This document shows, piece after piece, positions 1-12,300 of a DNA stretch of 64,000 nt. The stretch's first letter is position 1. Each line of letters begins with the position of its first letter. Origin of the DNA: a virus; the IMG/VR virus record IMGVR_UViG_3300031951_000001, positions 186,001 to 250,000 of that record, one strand, 5' to 3'. Both the position numbers and the translations under genes were made by a program. The notes beneath the pieces were generated by a model. That model ran no database searches. It saw only the letters and a program-made list of their open reading frames with translations, and was not told the DNA's origin.

Positions 1-1
1 T

Positions 2-964
2 CACGAATGCGGAGACTTGATGCTACTTTCAGAACTTACTTTTAAGTTTGGTCACAAGTTTTTAAATCCATATGAACAATTCAAAGCTTATACCTATAAA
101 GAAGTCGAACAACCTCAAGAAACTTTAACTGAAAATATTACAGTTGTTGTTAATCAAGAAGTTGTTGAAGAGGTAGTACCTGAAAAAATATACGACGGTA
201 ATTACAGGCATAAGTTGAACATGTTAATTACTTGTCACACTAGAGAGGATTATATTCCTCACCTAATTCAAATTATCGAGTCATATAAAAAGATTGATGT
301 AAATTATGCGATTTGTTATAATGGATATGATGATAATTTTAATTGTCATTTTAGAACAGTATACCAACCAAATAATGGAAGAGGTGATGACGGTCATCAA
401 CACGGATGTCCTTATGCCGAAGCTGATTTAGATTTATTATTAGGAGGATATGATTATCTTAAAGACAATGGAGCTCATTTGTGGGTCAAACTGTCGGCCG
501 ATAGCTGGATGCTTGATGAGGATAAAATTATTCAAATTTTGGATGAATTGGAAAAAACTGATTGTGCGTATGCGGGAAACTTTTGGTATGAATACAAAAA
601 TATGTCAACTGACGTTTTCTTCTCAAGTACAAAGGTGAATAATATTTTTGAAGAATTTAAGAAACATAAAACCGAATATTTTGACCAAATATATGAAGTT
701 AAAAGTATGCAAGGGTTAGAAATGTATGTTGGTTTTATAAGTAGAATTTATGATAGACTTATCATTGAAAATCGAGAACCAATGCAAGCGGACTCTACAA
801 GATGGGGGGTACAATCTTTGGGATGGACAATGAGCCATGCGATAGGTAATAATTTGAATTTTGTACAAAATTATGTACCTGATAATGGAAAGGTTACATT
901 TAGAATAGAGAAAGGTCATGGTAATCCTTTCAGCGTAGAAGAAAATAAAATAAACATTTGGTAA
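2..964 (+). CDS. Glycosyltransferase-like protein, 5' end outside window
   Basis: The frame is open to the left edge: codons before the first internal ATG (20) read HECGDL with no stop, so the gene very probably begins upstream and the visible 320 or so residues are its C-terminal part. A Val/Glu/Thr/Pro-rich linker (about residues 30-65 of the visible part) leads into a segment starting LNMLITCHTRED, with a later LSADSWMLDEDKI. This pattern resembles a GT-A type glycosyltransferase, where an acidic cluster binds metal and nucleotide sugar. The family match is from memory and is weak. The gene ends 4 nt before the next one, a second sugar-modifying multidomain protein with a similar acidic linker, so the two probably act together on a glycan. 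The target could be the phage's own adhesins or host surface sugars. Confidence 0.55.
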   Translation, partial: HECGDLMLLSELTFKFGHKFLNPYEQFKAYTYKEVEQPQETLTENITVVVNQEVVEEVVPEKIYDGNYRHKLNMLITCHTREDYIPHLIQIIESYKKIDVNYAICYNGYDDNFNCHFRTVYQPNNGRGDDGHQHGCPYAEADLDLLLGGYDYLKDNGAHLWVKLSADSWMLDEDKIIQILDELEKTDCAYAGNFWYEYKNMSTDVFFSSTKVNNIFEEFKKHKTEYFDQIYEVKSMQGLEMYVGFISRIYDRLIIENREPMQADSTRWGVQSLGWTMSHAIGNNLNFVQNYVPDNGKVTFRIEKGHGNPFSVEENKINIW

Positions 965-968
965 AAAT

Positions 969-3341
969 ATGTTAGAAACAATATTAAATTTTCACAACAA
1001 TCAAGTTGACCCAATTATTATAAACAGAGAACAAGTTGGGTGTTTAGTCACTAATTTGATAGACATCATTGAGAAAAATGTCGAAGGTGACGTAGTAGAA
1101 TTAGGATGTTATGTAGGAGAGTCATCAAAATATTTGATGAAAACTCTTGTAGAATATAATTCAACAAAAAAATTATTCGTATATGACTCATTTGATGGGT
1201 TACCTGAACTTACAAAATGGGAAGAGTCATCAGGATGGCAACCAGGTACTCTTAAAACTACCGAAGAAGTTTTAATTGGTAACTTTAAAAATAATAATCT
1301 TCCTCTTCCTATAATTCATAAGGATTGGTTCAAGGATATTCCTGATTACAAAATTCCTGAAAAAATATCTTTCGCCTTTTTAGACGGTGATTTTTATAAC
1401 TCAATTTATGATAGTTTGACCAAAATTTACGATAAGGTAAGTGATGGGGGATATATTTTCTTTCATGATTTTATGAGAGCTGATTTACCTGGTGTTGATG
1501 CTGCGGTAAGAGACTTTTTATCTGAAAGAGGTTTGAAATATAACGTTGTTGAAATATGTGAGCAGGTTGGTATGATGATTAAAACAGGAGAGAGAATTGA
1601 AGAAGTTGCCGCCACTCCTGAAGAAGTTGTGATTGAAACTGAACAACCTGTTGAAAATTATACATCAAATAAAATCGTAACTTTGGTTACAGGTCTTTGG
1701 GAGATTGGTAGAGAAAATCTTGAAAATGGATGGTCTAGAAGTTTTGAGCATTATATCGAAAAATTTGTACAGCTTTTAAAGACTGAAGATAACATGATTG
1801 TCTTTGGTGATATTGAATTACAAAAAATAGTTTTCGAACATAGAACACAAAAAAATACACAATTCATAGTTAGGGATTTAAGTTGGTTTAAAAGAAACGA
1901 TTATTTTGAAAAAATTCAAAAGATAAGAACCAACCCAAAATGGTATAATCAGGTAGGGTGGCTTACCGAATCAACTCAAGCTAAATTAGAGATGTATAAT
2001 CCTTTAGTAATGTCTAAAGTCTTCTTACTCAATGATGCAAAAATATTAGATAAATTTAATTCAGATTATCTATTTTGGATTGATGCGGGTTTAACTAATA
2101 CTGTACACGCCGGTTATTTTACACACGATAAAGTAATAAAAAAACTTCCTGATTTAATTAAAGATTTTCATTTTGTTTGTTTTCCATATGAAGCAAATTC
2201 AGAAATTCATGGTTTCGATTATGAAGAAATGAAAAAATATTGTGATGGAGCTAAAGTTAATAAAGTTGCAAGAGCTGGTTTCTTTGGTGGTAAAAAAGAT
2301 ACAATCGGTCAAATAAACGCAATCTATTATAGTTTATTGAATGAGACTTTAGATAGAGGTTTCATGGGTACTGAGGAGAGTTTATTTACAATTTTAGTTT
2401 ACAAATATCCCGAATTGGTTGGTTTTTCCGAAATCGACGAAAGTGGATTGATGGGTAAATTTTTTGAGGAATTAAAAAATTCTGAAATAAAAGTAAAATC
2501 TGAAAAAGTTAATCAGTTGAGTGATTTGGACGTAAGTAAAACCGCTCTATATGTTTTAACTTTTAATAGTCCGAAACAATTTGAAACTTTGATTGACTCG
2601 ATGTTATTGTATGACGCGGACTTCATACATAAACCAATGAAATTCTTGATTGACAACTCTACAGATAGTTCTACGTTCGAAAGATATACTGAACTTTGTG
2701 AGAGATATAATTTTGAGCATATCAAGAAAGAAAACTTAGGAATTTGTGGAGGTCGTCAGTTTATCGCCGAACACTTTGAAGCAACTGGATATGATTACTA
2801 TCTATTCTTCGAGGATGATATGTTTTTCTACACAGGAAACGAAAGTACATGTAGGAATGGTTTCCCTAGACAATTGAAGAGTTTATACGAGAAAACATTG
2901 AGAATTATAAATAAGGAAAATTTTGACTTCTTGAAATTTAATTTTTCGGAATTTTACGGAGATAATTCAACTCAATGGTCTTGGTATAATGTACCTCAAA
3001 ATGTAAGAGAGCAATATTGGCCTCATTATTCAAAATTACCTCAAATGGGTACCGACCCAAATGCTCCAAGAGCGCAATACGATAATGTAAAATCATATGA
3101 CGGTGTACCATATGTAACAGGTGAAGTATATTATTGTAATTGGCCTCAAATAGTATCAAGAGACGGTAATAAGAAAATGTTCCTCACCGATAAGTGGGCT
3201 CATCCGTATGAACAAACATGGATGAGTTATATGTACCAAGAATTGAAAAAGGGTAAACTCAGGCCGGCTTTATTATTGGCTAGCCCAACAGAACATAACA
3301 GGTTTGAGCATTACGACGGGTCGTTAAGAAAAGAAAGTTAA
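969..3341 (+). CDS. TylF-like methyltransferase / HtrL-YibB-like / GT2 glycosyltransferase fusion
   Basis: The 790-aa protein has three apparent domains. Residues about 20-205 look like a TylF/macrocin-type O-methyltransferase: SAM loop VVELGCYVG at 42-50, acidic motif FLDGDFYNS near 138-144, and GGYIFFHDF near 160-168. After an acidic linker (210-232), residues about 235-500 (TLVTGLWEIGREN, later FWIDAGLTN) resemble the HtrL/YibB family of putative sugar transferases. Residues about 522-790 look like a GT-A family 2 glycosyltransferase, starting ALYVLTFNSP and carrying FFEDDMFFY near 613 as the metal-binding acidic motif. Known for the families: sugar methylation and glycosyl transfer. Inferred: sequential building of a methylated glycan on phage adhesins. 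The position directly upstream of three giant Thr/Ser-rich proteins supports this. Domain order is clear; substrates are unknown. Confidence 0.7.
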   Translation: MLETILNFHNNQVDPIIINREQVGCLVTNLIDIIEKNVEGDVVELGCYVGESSKYLMKTLVEYNSTKKLFVYDSFDGLPELTKWEESSGWQPGTLKTTEEVLIGNFKNNNLPLPIIHKDWFKDIPDYKIPEKISFAFLDGDFYNSIYDSLTKIYDKVSDGGYIFFHDFMRADLPGVDAAVRDFLSERGLKYNVVEICEQVGMMIKTGERIEEVAATPEEVVIETEQPVENYTSNKIVTLVTGLWEIGRENLENGWSRSFEHYIEKFVQLLKTEDNMIVFGDIELQKIVFEHRTQKNTQFIVRDLSWFKRNDYFEKIQKIRTNPKWYNQVGWLTESTQAKLEMYNPLVMSKVFLLNDAKILDKFNSDYLFWIDAGLTNTVHAGYFTHDKVIKKLPDLIKDFHFVCFPYEANSEIHGFDYEEMKKYCDGAKVNKVARAGFFGGKKDTIGQINAIYYSLLNETLDRGFMGTEESLFTILVYKYPELVGFSEIDESGLMGKFFEELKNSEIKVKSEKVNQLSDLDVSKTALYVLTFNSPKQFETLIDSMLLYDADFIHKPMKFLIDNSTDSSTFERYTELCERYNFEHIKKENLGICGGRQFIAEHFEATGYDYYLFFEDDMFFYTGNESTCRNGFPRQLKSLYEKTLRIINKENFDFLKFNFSEFYGDNSTQWSWYNVPQNVREQYWPHYSKLPQMGTDPNAPRAQYDNVKSYDGVPYVTGEVYYCNWPQIVSRDGNKKMFLTDKWAHPYEQTWMSYMYQELKKGKLRPALLLASPTEHNRFEHYDGSLRKES

Positions 3342-3366
3342 TTTTCTGAATTTTAATAACTCGTAG

Positions 3367-3374
3367 TATTTATA
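3367..3374 (+). promoter_or_regulatory. TATTTATA motif before the 3704-aa adhesin gene
   Basis: TATTTATA ends 16 nt before the ATG at 3391. It is one copy of the recurrent motif found at transcription-unit heads in this window. I infer a phage promoter element; no experimental support is visible. Confidence 0.5.
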
Positions 3375-3390
3375 ATCAAATAAGTTTTTG

Positions 3391-6300
3391 ATGGAGTTTG
3401 TAATCAGGAAAAATGCCACTTTACCACTGCTGAAAATGCAGATAGTTAAAGATGGTAGGGGTACGTATGAGGATTTTATGAATTTTATAGAGACCTCGAC
3501 TATCTATTTTTCGATGCAAAATTCTGAAACTGGTGTTATGAAAATTAACACCAAATTTGCAGGCTATGTTGAGAAGGAATTTATTGAGCCAAACTCTCCT
3601 CCCGAATATTACATTTATTATAAATTTACCAAAAGAGAAACAAACAAAGTTGGTAAATATGAAGGTCAATTCCTTTTAAAGAATGAAATAGGTACTTTAG
3701 TTCTTCCGATACGAGAAAAACTAAACATCACAATTAAAGATTCAAATTTAGAAGATGATTTAGACTATAATGAATGTTTTGTAGGACAATTCCAATGCTG
3801 TGTAATAGGACCTCCAGGTCCAAATACTCCATATGAATTTGAACTTAATGCTAACTATTCACCCGGCTCCGTTATTGCCGATTATACTCTAACCGCGAGT
3901 AAACCTGTCGATGCGACTACTACGGTATTATTTGAAAATATTTTAGTAACTTATACAGGTGAATCAATTACAATATCTACAGGAATTACAATAAATAGAG
4001 GTCAGACCACATCCTCGGTTGAAGTTGTAACTGATGGTGATTTTAGTAATTTAACACTGGCAAATTATTTTGATAATGTTTTAATTACACCTTCTACAAG
4101 TTTAACCCCAGATTCTATAGATATTAAACAATCATTTCCTCCATCAGTTCTTACAGGAGATTGTTATTGTTATAGATTTATTAATACTCAAGGTAAACCT
4201 GCAAAATTAAGATATACCCATTGTAATGGTACACCAGTCGAAACATCAATTTCACCAAATGGTAGTTACCAAGACTGTATTCAAACCAACCAATATAATG
4301 TATCAAGTGGAGTTATTGCCGGTGTGAGTCAGGAATGTTTCGGTCCTAATTATTTATGTTTTACGGCTGGTACTCCTTGTAAATGCTACAGGTACAACTA
4401 TATAGGTAATGGTGCTCAAATAGGTCAGATAAGGTATGTCGATTGTCAAAATAATACAATATCTGATAATTCAACTGATTCTGTTGTTGAGTTGTGTGTT
4501 TCTGAAAGACTTGGTGAAAAATATTATACTCATACTGAATTAGATGCGACTTGTACCACCGAAGCTGATTGTTCTTTTTGTTGTTCGGCGTCTCATAATT
4601 TAGTACTTACAACTGGAATATCCGGTGAAATAGACGAAAATGTTACAAAATTATATCGTTATAACACTCTAACCGGTAATCAAACTCTCATTTTAACAAT
4701 AGACCCTGTTTCATCACCCCCATATCAAGCTTTGGATGTTGCCCATAAATTTAGTCCTATCACTAATAATGGTAAAATTTGGATAAGTTTTAAAGGGTTA
4801 AATTCTGATAATTTACCGGACCAATATATTGAAGAGTATGACATTGATTCATCATATAACGTCCAATATAACCGTAGAATTAATATACCGTGGCTCAATG
4901 GATTACGAGAAATTGGTCACGGGTTGAGTCTTTACAATGAAAATAATTTAATTTTAACATTATGTCTTTTTGGGGTAAACGAAGAATTTGTACTTCTAAA
5001 TATAAATAATACAGGTGATATTCCTGATGCGAACTTGATACCTACCGGTATTTACTCACCATTCGAACCCACACAATTACCAAATACTCTTGATTCTGAA
5101 GGTAGAGTTAACAAAATTGTTGATATATTAATTACTTCTGACTCTAAAATAGTTGCGACTAATTACGGAATTTTGGCGAATGGGGCGGTCAATACAATAC
5201 TTCAAATTGATATAACGACTAACGATTATGAAACATTTTTTTATTGGCCAGATGTAAATAATTATGTTCAAAATTCATACCAAGGAATATTTGAAAGTTG
5301 TGGGACATTTTATTGTTTTACATATTCTGAAAATTTTAATGAGTTATGGAGTGTGGATACCGAAACTTATGAGTTAAATCAAGTTCAACCATATAATTCA
5401 AATTTACGAGTTGTGGTCGGGTGTTCATCATTATTGGTTTGCCAAACTCAAAGTTTTGTTCCTGACACTCCTTGTGCTCCTGATGCCGAGGGATGTAATA
5501 TCGCTATTACGGGTACTGTTCATAATGTATCATTTACTTATGAATACACTGGAGACGTGGTGGTGTATTCACCTCAAGATAATACAGAAGATAGTTTTAT
5601 TTGTTATGAAGATTGTATAAACGTTTATAACATCGAAGCTCTATTTTGTGGACACGGTGATGGCACCCCAACACCTGGAAATCCGTCAACCCACTTTACT
5701 GTAACATTTAATTTTGCTTCAGAAGTTAATGATGTTAGAATTGTAATATGGGGTTCAGGATGGGGAGGAAATGAAAATTTTCATATAATGACTGACCAAG
5801 GAGTCCCAACAATAACTTCATATTATAGTTGTTATAGTGAGATTATTGGTAACACAATTTATTCGGGGGCCGAACCATATCCACCTTATAAAGGTGGGGG
5901 TATTTTTAATGTAAATTCTAATAATGATTTTACATCGATTGTAATCAGTGGTGATGGCGGATGGGCTGGGTCATTTATTTATTTGTGTACAGATAGCTCT
6001 TTATGTTTTGATAATTGTACACCAATTCTATTGAGTCCTTTAGCACAAATAACTTTATATAATGGAACAAATCAATATTCAATAACTTTACCATACATAA
6101 ATGGAGGCCCATTTCCTAATCCAGGGACGAGTTATAATTACAACGCAATTGCTCATACCCCTAACAAATTGTGGATATCTAATTTCCTTTTCACAAGTGA
6201 CCCAACCAACTGGTATTTGTTAGAGTGGGATTTATCTCTGTGTCCATTTTCTGTAACGTACAATACAAGATATGTCCAAAGTGTTGATAGTGGAGTAACA

Positions 6301-9300
6301 TCCATAAGATTTGGAGAGAGTAGTAGTCCTGGACTTTTTGCCTTGAACGATACAACTTTATTGACCTCAATCAGAATTAACCAAAACAGTCCTCAGGAAA
6401 AAATAGTAATAGTTTCATTATCATCACCATTAATGACTGTTGTTGATTTATATTCATTACCAGGACAACAAGCGGTTTCGGGGGATATAATAGCAACTAA
6501 CAATTTTAATTTATTAGTTTCTACGGTAGATAATACGAACACATATAGATTATTACAATTAGATTTTATAACCGGTAATTTAGAAATAGAAGTACTATAT
6601 AATATAGGAGGAGCAAATATACGAGGTTTGTTCGAATACCAAGGTAACTTGTTCGCAACAACATCCAATGGATTATATCAGATAAACCCTAATTACCCCT
6701 ACCAATTTACCCAAGTTAACGCTACTACAACAAACCAAGATTCATCATCATCTATTTTATTTTGTAACCCAACTTATTTGTTACCACCACCAACACAAAC
6801 ACCGACTCCGACTCAAACACAAACGAATACCCCATCTAGATTACCTTTGGGTGAATTATGTAGATGTCATTATATAACTAACTATGAGAACAAACCTATC
6901 ACATTTACAGCAACAACTTGTGATTCTTCAATACCCCAAACTTATACGCTACCCGCTAATACAAGTTATCCTCCATCATGCTTCAAATTAGGTTCAGTAT
7001 ATAGTTTTAATGCTCAAGTAACAATCACATATTCTATAACACCTTGTGTATTTTGTAATGGTAAATATGTTTGTAACTCCGTATTGTGTCCTACACCTAC
7101 ACCAACTCCTACTAAAACTAGTACACCTACACCAACGTCACCATGTCAACCTCCCCAAGTTGGGGTTCAAACTTTTACCCAAGCTTGGTCAGTAAATAAC
7201 ACCTGTGTTGCCGCAGAGTTAGGTTATTATTTATTTACAACCGGTACAACTGAAGAGGCATGTCAGTCATTTGTTGGGTTCGCTGAAACTCCAGAAGGAA
7301 GTCAATATTGCCCTTCTTTAGGTACTAACACAATAACTCCATCAACCCAACAAAAAACTTTTGGTGTTTATCCTTATCCTGTAGAGATAGGAAGTAGACT
7401 TTATTCTACAGTCCCAACGTCATGTAACTGTCCATCTTTTTGGTTTAATGGGTGGGGCGGTCCTAATAATGACCCTGGCGCTCCTTTTTTGTTTCTTTCT
7501 AATGGCCCATATAAAGCTTGGTATAATGACGGGGTCATTGTAAACGGTGATAATACGTCTGTAAAAATAGCCACGATATCAGGATGTACCGTGATTGATA
7601 TAGAAATTTGTGAAGTGGTGGGATTCAATGTAAATATAATTGCGTCACCAGGTTCTGTCGATATGATATATAACTTTACGTCAACTCAACCTGTTAAATC
7701 CGCAGTTACTATTAATTTTACAAACATACTTCAAACATATACCGGAGACTCAATCTTTATCACCACAGGACTTACTTTAAATAGTGGTGAAACATCAACA
7801 TTTGTAACAGTTTCAAGAGATGTCGATTTTGATAATCTTACCTTAGGTTATTCTACTATAGATTTTTCAGTGACCTCTAATTTATACATTAATCCTGAAT
7901 TAATATATTTTAATTTCTCAATACCAACAATACCAACACCATCAAACAAATGTTACTGCTATGAATTAACAAACACGAGAACAGATGTAACCGCAATAGT
8001 CAAATATAGAACTTGCGAGAATGAAATAATTACAGATTATTTGAGCCCCCTTGAAACAATAAATGATTGTATAAGATTTAATTCAATTTCAGCTAGCTCA
8101 ATAGTCGATATTACTCAAATATCAGTTTGCGGTCCTCCTGATTATAGTTGCGTAACACCAAATGTACCATGTTATTGTTATAAATTAACTTATGATAATT
8201 CAGGTTATTTAGGTGCGATTCATTATATTGATTGTGCGGGTGAAAATCAAAGTATAACAAATACAACTCAATCATTATATGAAATTTGTGCCAGAGAAAT
8301 AACCGGAACTTTTAAATACAAGGCAGACCAATTAGGGGAATGTACCTCAACCACTCAATGTTCTCAATGTTGTACAACCAGTAAAGTTTTAGTTTTAACA
8401 AATGATTTCCCGAATGGTTCTCCTGGACCTACAGGGGTGGCCATCTATAACCCATCGAATGGTACATCAACTTTGATGAGTTTAACTTTAACAGGGTTAC
8501 CATATTCTCTTACTCACATTTACGATAACACCACAAACACAGGAAGAATGTGGATTGCTTTTGATGCCCCTGTACGTATAGAAGAATACACGCTTGACGC
8601 AAACTACAATCCTTCTTTTGATAGATATATTTTCATATCAGGAAATGAGTTTGAGATTGGAGAGTCGATAACTTATCTAAATTCAAATACTTTATTAAGT
8701 ACTAGACGGGGAACAAACCCAAGAAGAGTTGTTACAATAGATATATCTACACCAAATATTGACATCACCGTACCTCTAGTTAATACAATTTACACTATAC
8801 CATTAATTACTACTAATGCCGACGACATTACAAGTTTATTAGTGACCACTAATAATAGACTTATTGGTACTAGATATAGTGGAACATATACACAGAACGG
8901 TAGTTCAAATACAATTTTCCAAATTGACATGAACACAAATCAGCTCGAATATTTGGCGACATGGCCTGATGTTCCTTGGGAAGGCTGGTGGGACGGGATA
9001 TTCATAAACTGTAACAAATATTATAGGTTTGTTAATAATCAAGTTTCATTAAATCAATTATGGACATCCTCAACAAATTCTAATGGTATACCTACATATA
9101 GTTTAGTATTTAATAACAATAATTCATTATCAAACATATGGGACACATCTTCAAACCCTATTTGTAACACTTTTAATTTTAACCCTAACCAAATTTTATT
9201 AACACCCACACCTACTTTAACCCCAACAATAACTAAAACACCTACTAAAACACCTACCCCTACCGTAACCAAAACAAAAACTCCAACAGTTACTCCAACA

Positions 9301-12300
9301 TCAACTGATTATAAATCCGATTGTGCTTGTTATACTATAACTAACACTAGTCCATATAATTCTATTCCGATATTTTATTTTTATCGTAGATGTAAAACAA
9401 ACACACTAACGGTGGGTGTTGTTTATGGTAACACAACGTTTAGTGATTGTTATGTTCCTGGTTCGGTAACCGCATTCAACAACAATCCTAATTTAATTAT
9501 TACTTTGGGCGCGGAATGCAGTGATTGCAGCCAAGGATTTACATGTAATCCATGCCCATCTAAGACCCCAACTAAAACGCCTACCAACACTAAAACCCCA
9601 AGTAACACACCGACCAAGTCATTAACCCCAACCAAAACACCCACACCAACAATAACACCAACCGATTATCCTTATTCGGCGGACTGTAAGGTTTATTCTT
9701 TCAGTTTAATAACAGGTACTTTATATGGGTATGGGGTTGAGTCGGGGGACATAATCTATGAAATGGTATTACCAGTTCTAGGTGTTCCGACAAATATTGC
9801 AATATCTAATGTAAGTAATTTATTGTTTATATATTTTTCTCAAACTAATTTATTAATAACTTTTCAGTTTGATTATATTACAAATCAAATTATAGATGGG
9901 TCATTAACAACGTATGATATACCCGAACCAATTTTTAATCCAATAGAACAAAATCCTTATCAGAGTATAACTTCTATGGATAATGGACAAGGAGTATTTT
10001 TTACTTCACAAGGTTATAATCAAGAAAATTTAGAAACTTATTCTTTATTAACTTATGAATTAACCGGTACAATTACTTATTTATCCGATTTCCCCAATGG
10101 GTTATCTTCAAAAACAATAATTAGGGGTTCAAATAATTTAATTTTTGCATTGGTTGTAGAACAAAATTCATCCGATTGTGCAATACAACAATGGTATTGT
10201 GACGGGACCTTTGCTAACACGACTCTTCTTTATTCCTTTACATTACCATTATCGTATACGAATGGTACCTCTATATTCATTTATGATGGTGAATTTTATA
10301 TAGTTTCACAACAGTCATCACCTAATGGACCTCATATAGTATATACCGTTGACCCATACCAACCACACACATTGACTGAGGTTTCACAATTCACAATAGA
10401 ATTTGGGTATATAAATGATAGTGAATCTTTCGCTAATTGCAACCAGTTTGAATTTTACCAGTATCCTGACACTCCAACGTTAACTCCTACCCCAACATTA
10501 ACTAAAACTCCCACCCCAACAAGAACACAGACATCTACACAATTAACACCAACACCAACATCAACCAATTTGACTCAAACACCAACGGCAACAAATTTAA
10601 CCCCAACACCAACCCCTAATTGTTTTTGTACGAGCTTTAGAAATACTGTTAATTACGATGTAATTATTACTTTCAATACTTGTGATAAAAAAACAAAATC
10701 AAAATTATTAACACCTGATGGTACTCAAGGAAGTACATTTACAACTTGTGTCACGGATTACGTTGAGGATATTAGAATCAATGTAGTGTCGAATGGCCCA
10801 TGTGTTAGTGAGAGTTGCGGTAGCCCAACACCTACCCCCACAGTTACAAATACACAGACTCCGACAGTTACTTCATCTACAGGATTTATAAATGAGACTC
10901 CGACAGTAACCCCAACTAATACCGAAACCCCAACAATTACACCAACTAATACCGAAACCCCAACAATTACACCAACTAATAGTTCCACTCCTACAATGAC
11001 CTCAACTAATATTACCCCAACCCCAACTATAAGTTCAACACCATCACCAATAATCGAGACTTCAATTCTAATATCCGCAGAATATAAACCAGTCCCTAAT
11101 GGTGTTAATTATAATTTAGTTTTCAAATATAATTTTGTATCCAACACATTACAACCACTAATATCCCAGTCAGGTGAATCAATTCAAGGAATGTTATCAA
11201 CCGGTTTGGCTCACTCATATGATTTGAATACTAATACAGGATACGTTTGGACGAAGTCACCTAATTCATCACAAATAAATGAATATTCAATAATAAATTC
11301 AGATTATAATACATTATTTATAAGAACAATTACCTTGACTGGCTCATCATATGGTAAAGGTTTAACTTATATAAATGACACTACATTAATTAGTACGAGA
11401 AAAATAGGCGCTGAACAATGGGTTATTGAAATAAATATTGACCCGTCATTATCGAGCCCTATTGAGACTTTGAAATTTCAAGTACCGTTCAATCAGTCGG
11501 ATGATTATAGTGACTTAATGTTTACAAGTACAGGTAAATTTATATGGACAAACAATGGTCCATTAGGGTTCAATGTTGAGCAGTACATTTACGATACGGG
11601 GGAACTTAATTTTAGAGCACCTGCTTGTTGTACCCCAACCGCACTATGGCAATATAATGGGAATATTTATTCTTCTCAGTCGGGGGCAAATATGAGAATA
11701 AGATATGACTTAACAACCGCCGAAAAGACATTCATTTGTCCCCCAATCGGATGTGGAGAAACATCATGTGAAGACCCACTTAGTTGTATTTGTTCGGGAC
11801 CCTGTACGGTTGATTTTATATCTTTCGGAGGTTCTTCATTAGTGGAAGATAACAATGCCGAATTTGTGCCAAATATTGACCCAATTATTATTAATTTAAC
11901 AACCACTTTTGAGGAGGGTTCTATACAAATAACTTATAACATGGTTTCTAATAATCCTGTTATAGAAGCGATTAGAGTTAATTTTACAAATGTAATCGGT
12001 ACCCAGCTTGATTCTTGGTGGGCGGGAGAGCCAATAACTATTGATACTGGGGTTACAATATATTCAGGACAAACTTCAGGTTCTACTTTAGTCACACTTG
12101 AAGATAGTATTTATGATTTAGATAAAACAAGTTATTTTACTAATATCTCGATATACCCTCCTTATTTGAGTGGTATAACTACAATTGTGGAGACCAATGT
12201 TTTCCCAACCCCAACATCTACCGTAACATCAACAATAACCCCAACACCATCTATCACACCTAGTATAACCCCAACTAATACCCCCATATTCCCTCAAAAT

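Noticed and set aside
3388-3390. TTG start of the giant adhesin one codon before ATG
   Set aside because: The paralogue starts with ATG at the matching residue (MEFFIKK), so ATG 3391 is preferred. The same applies to 39555 versus 39558.
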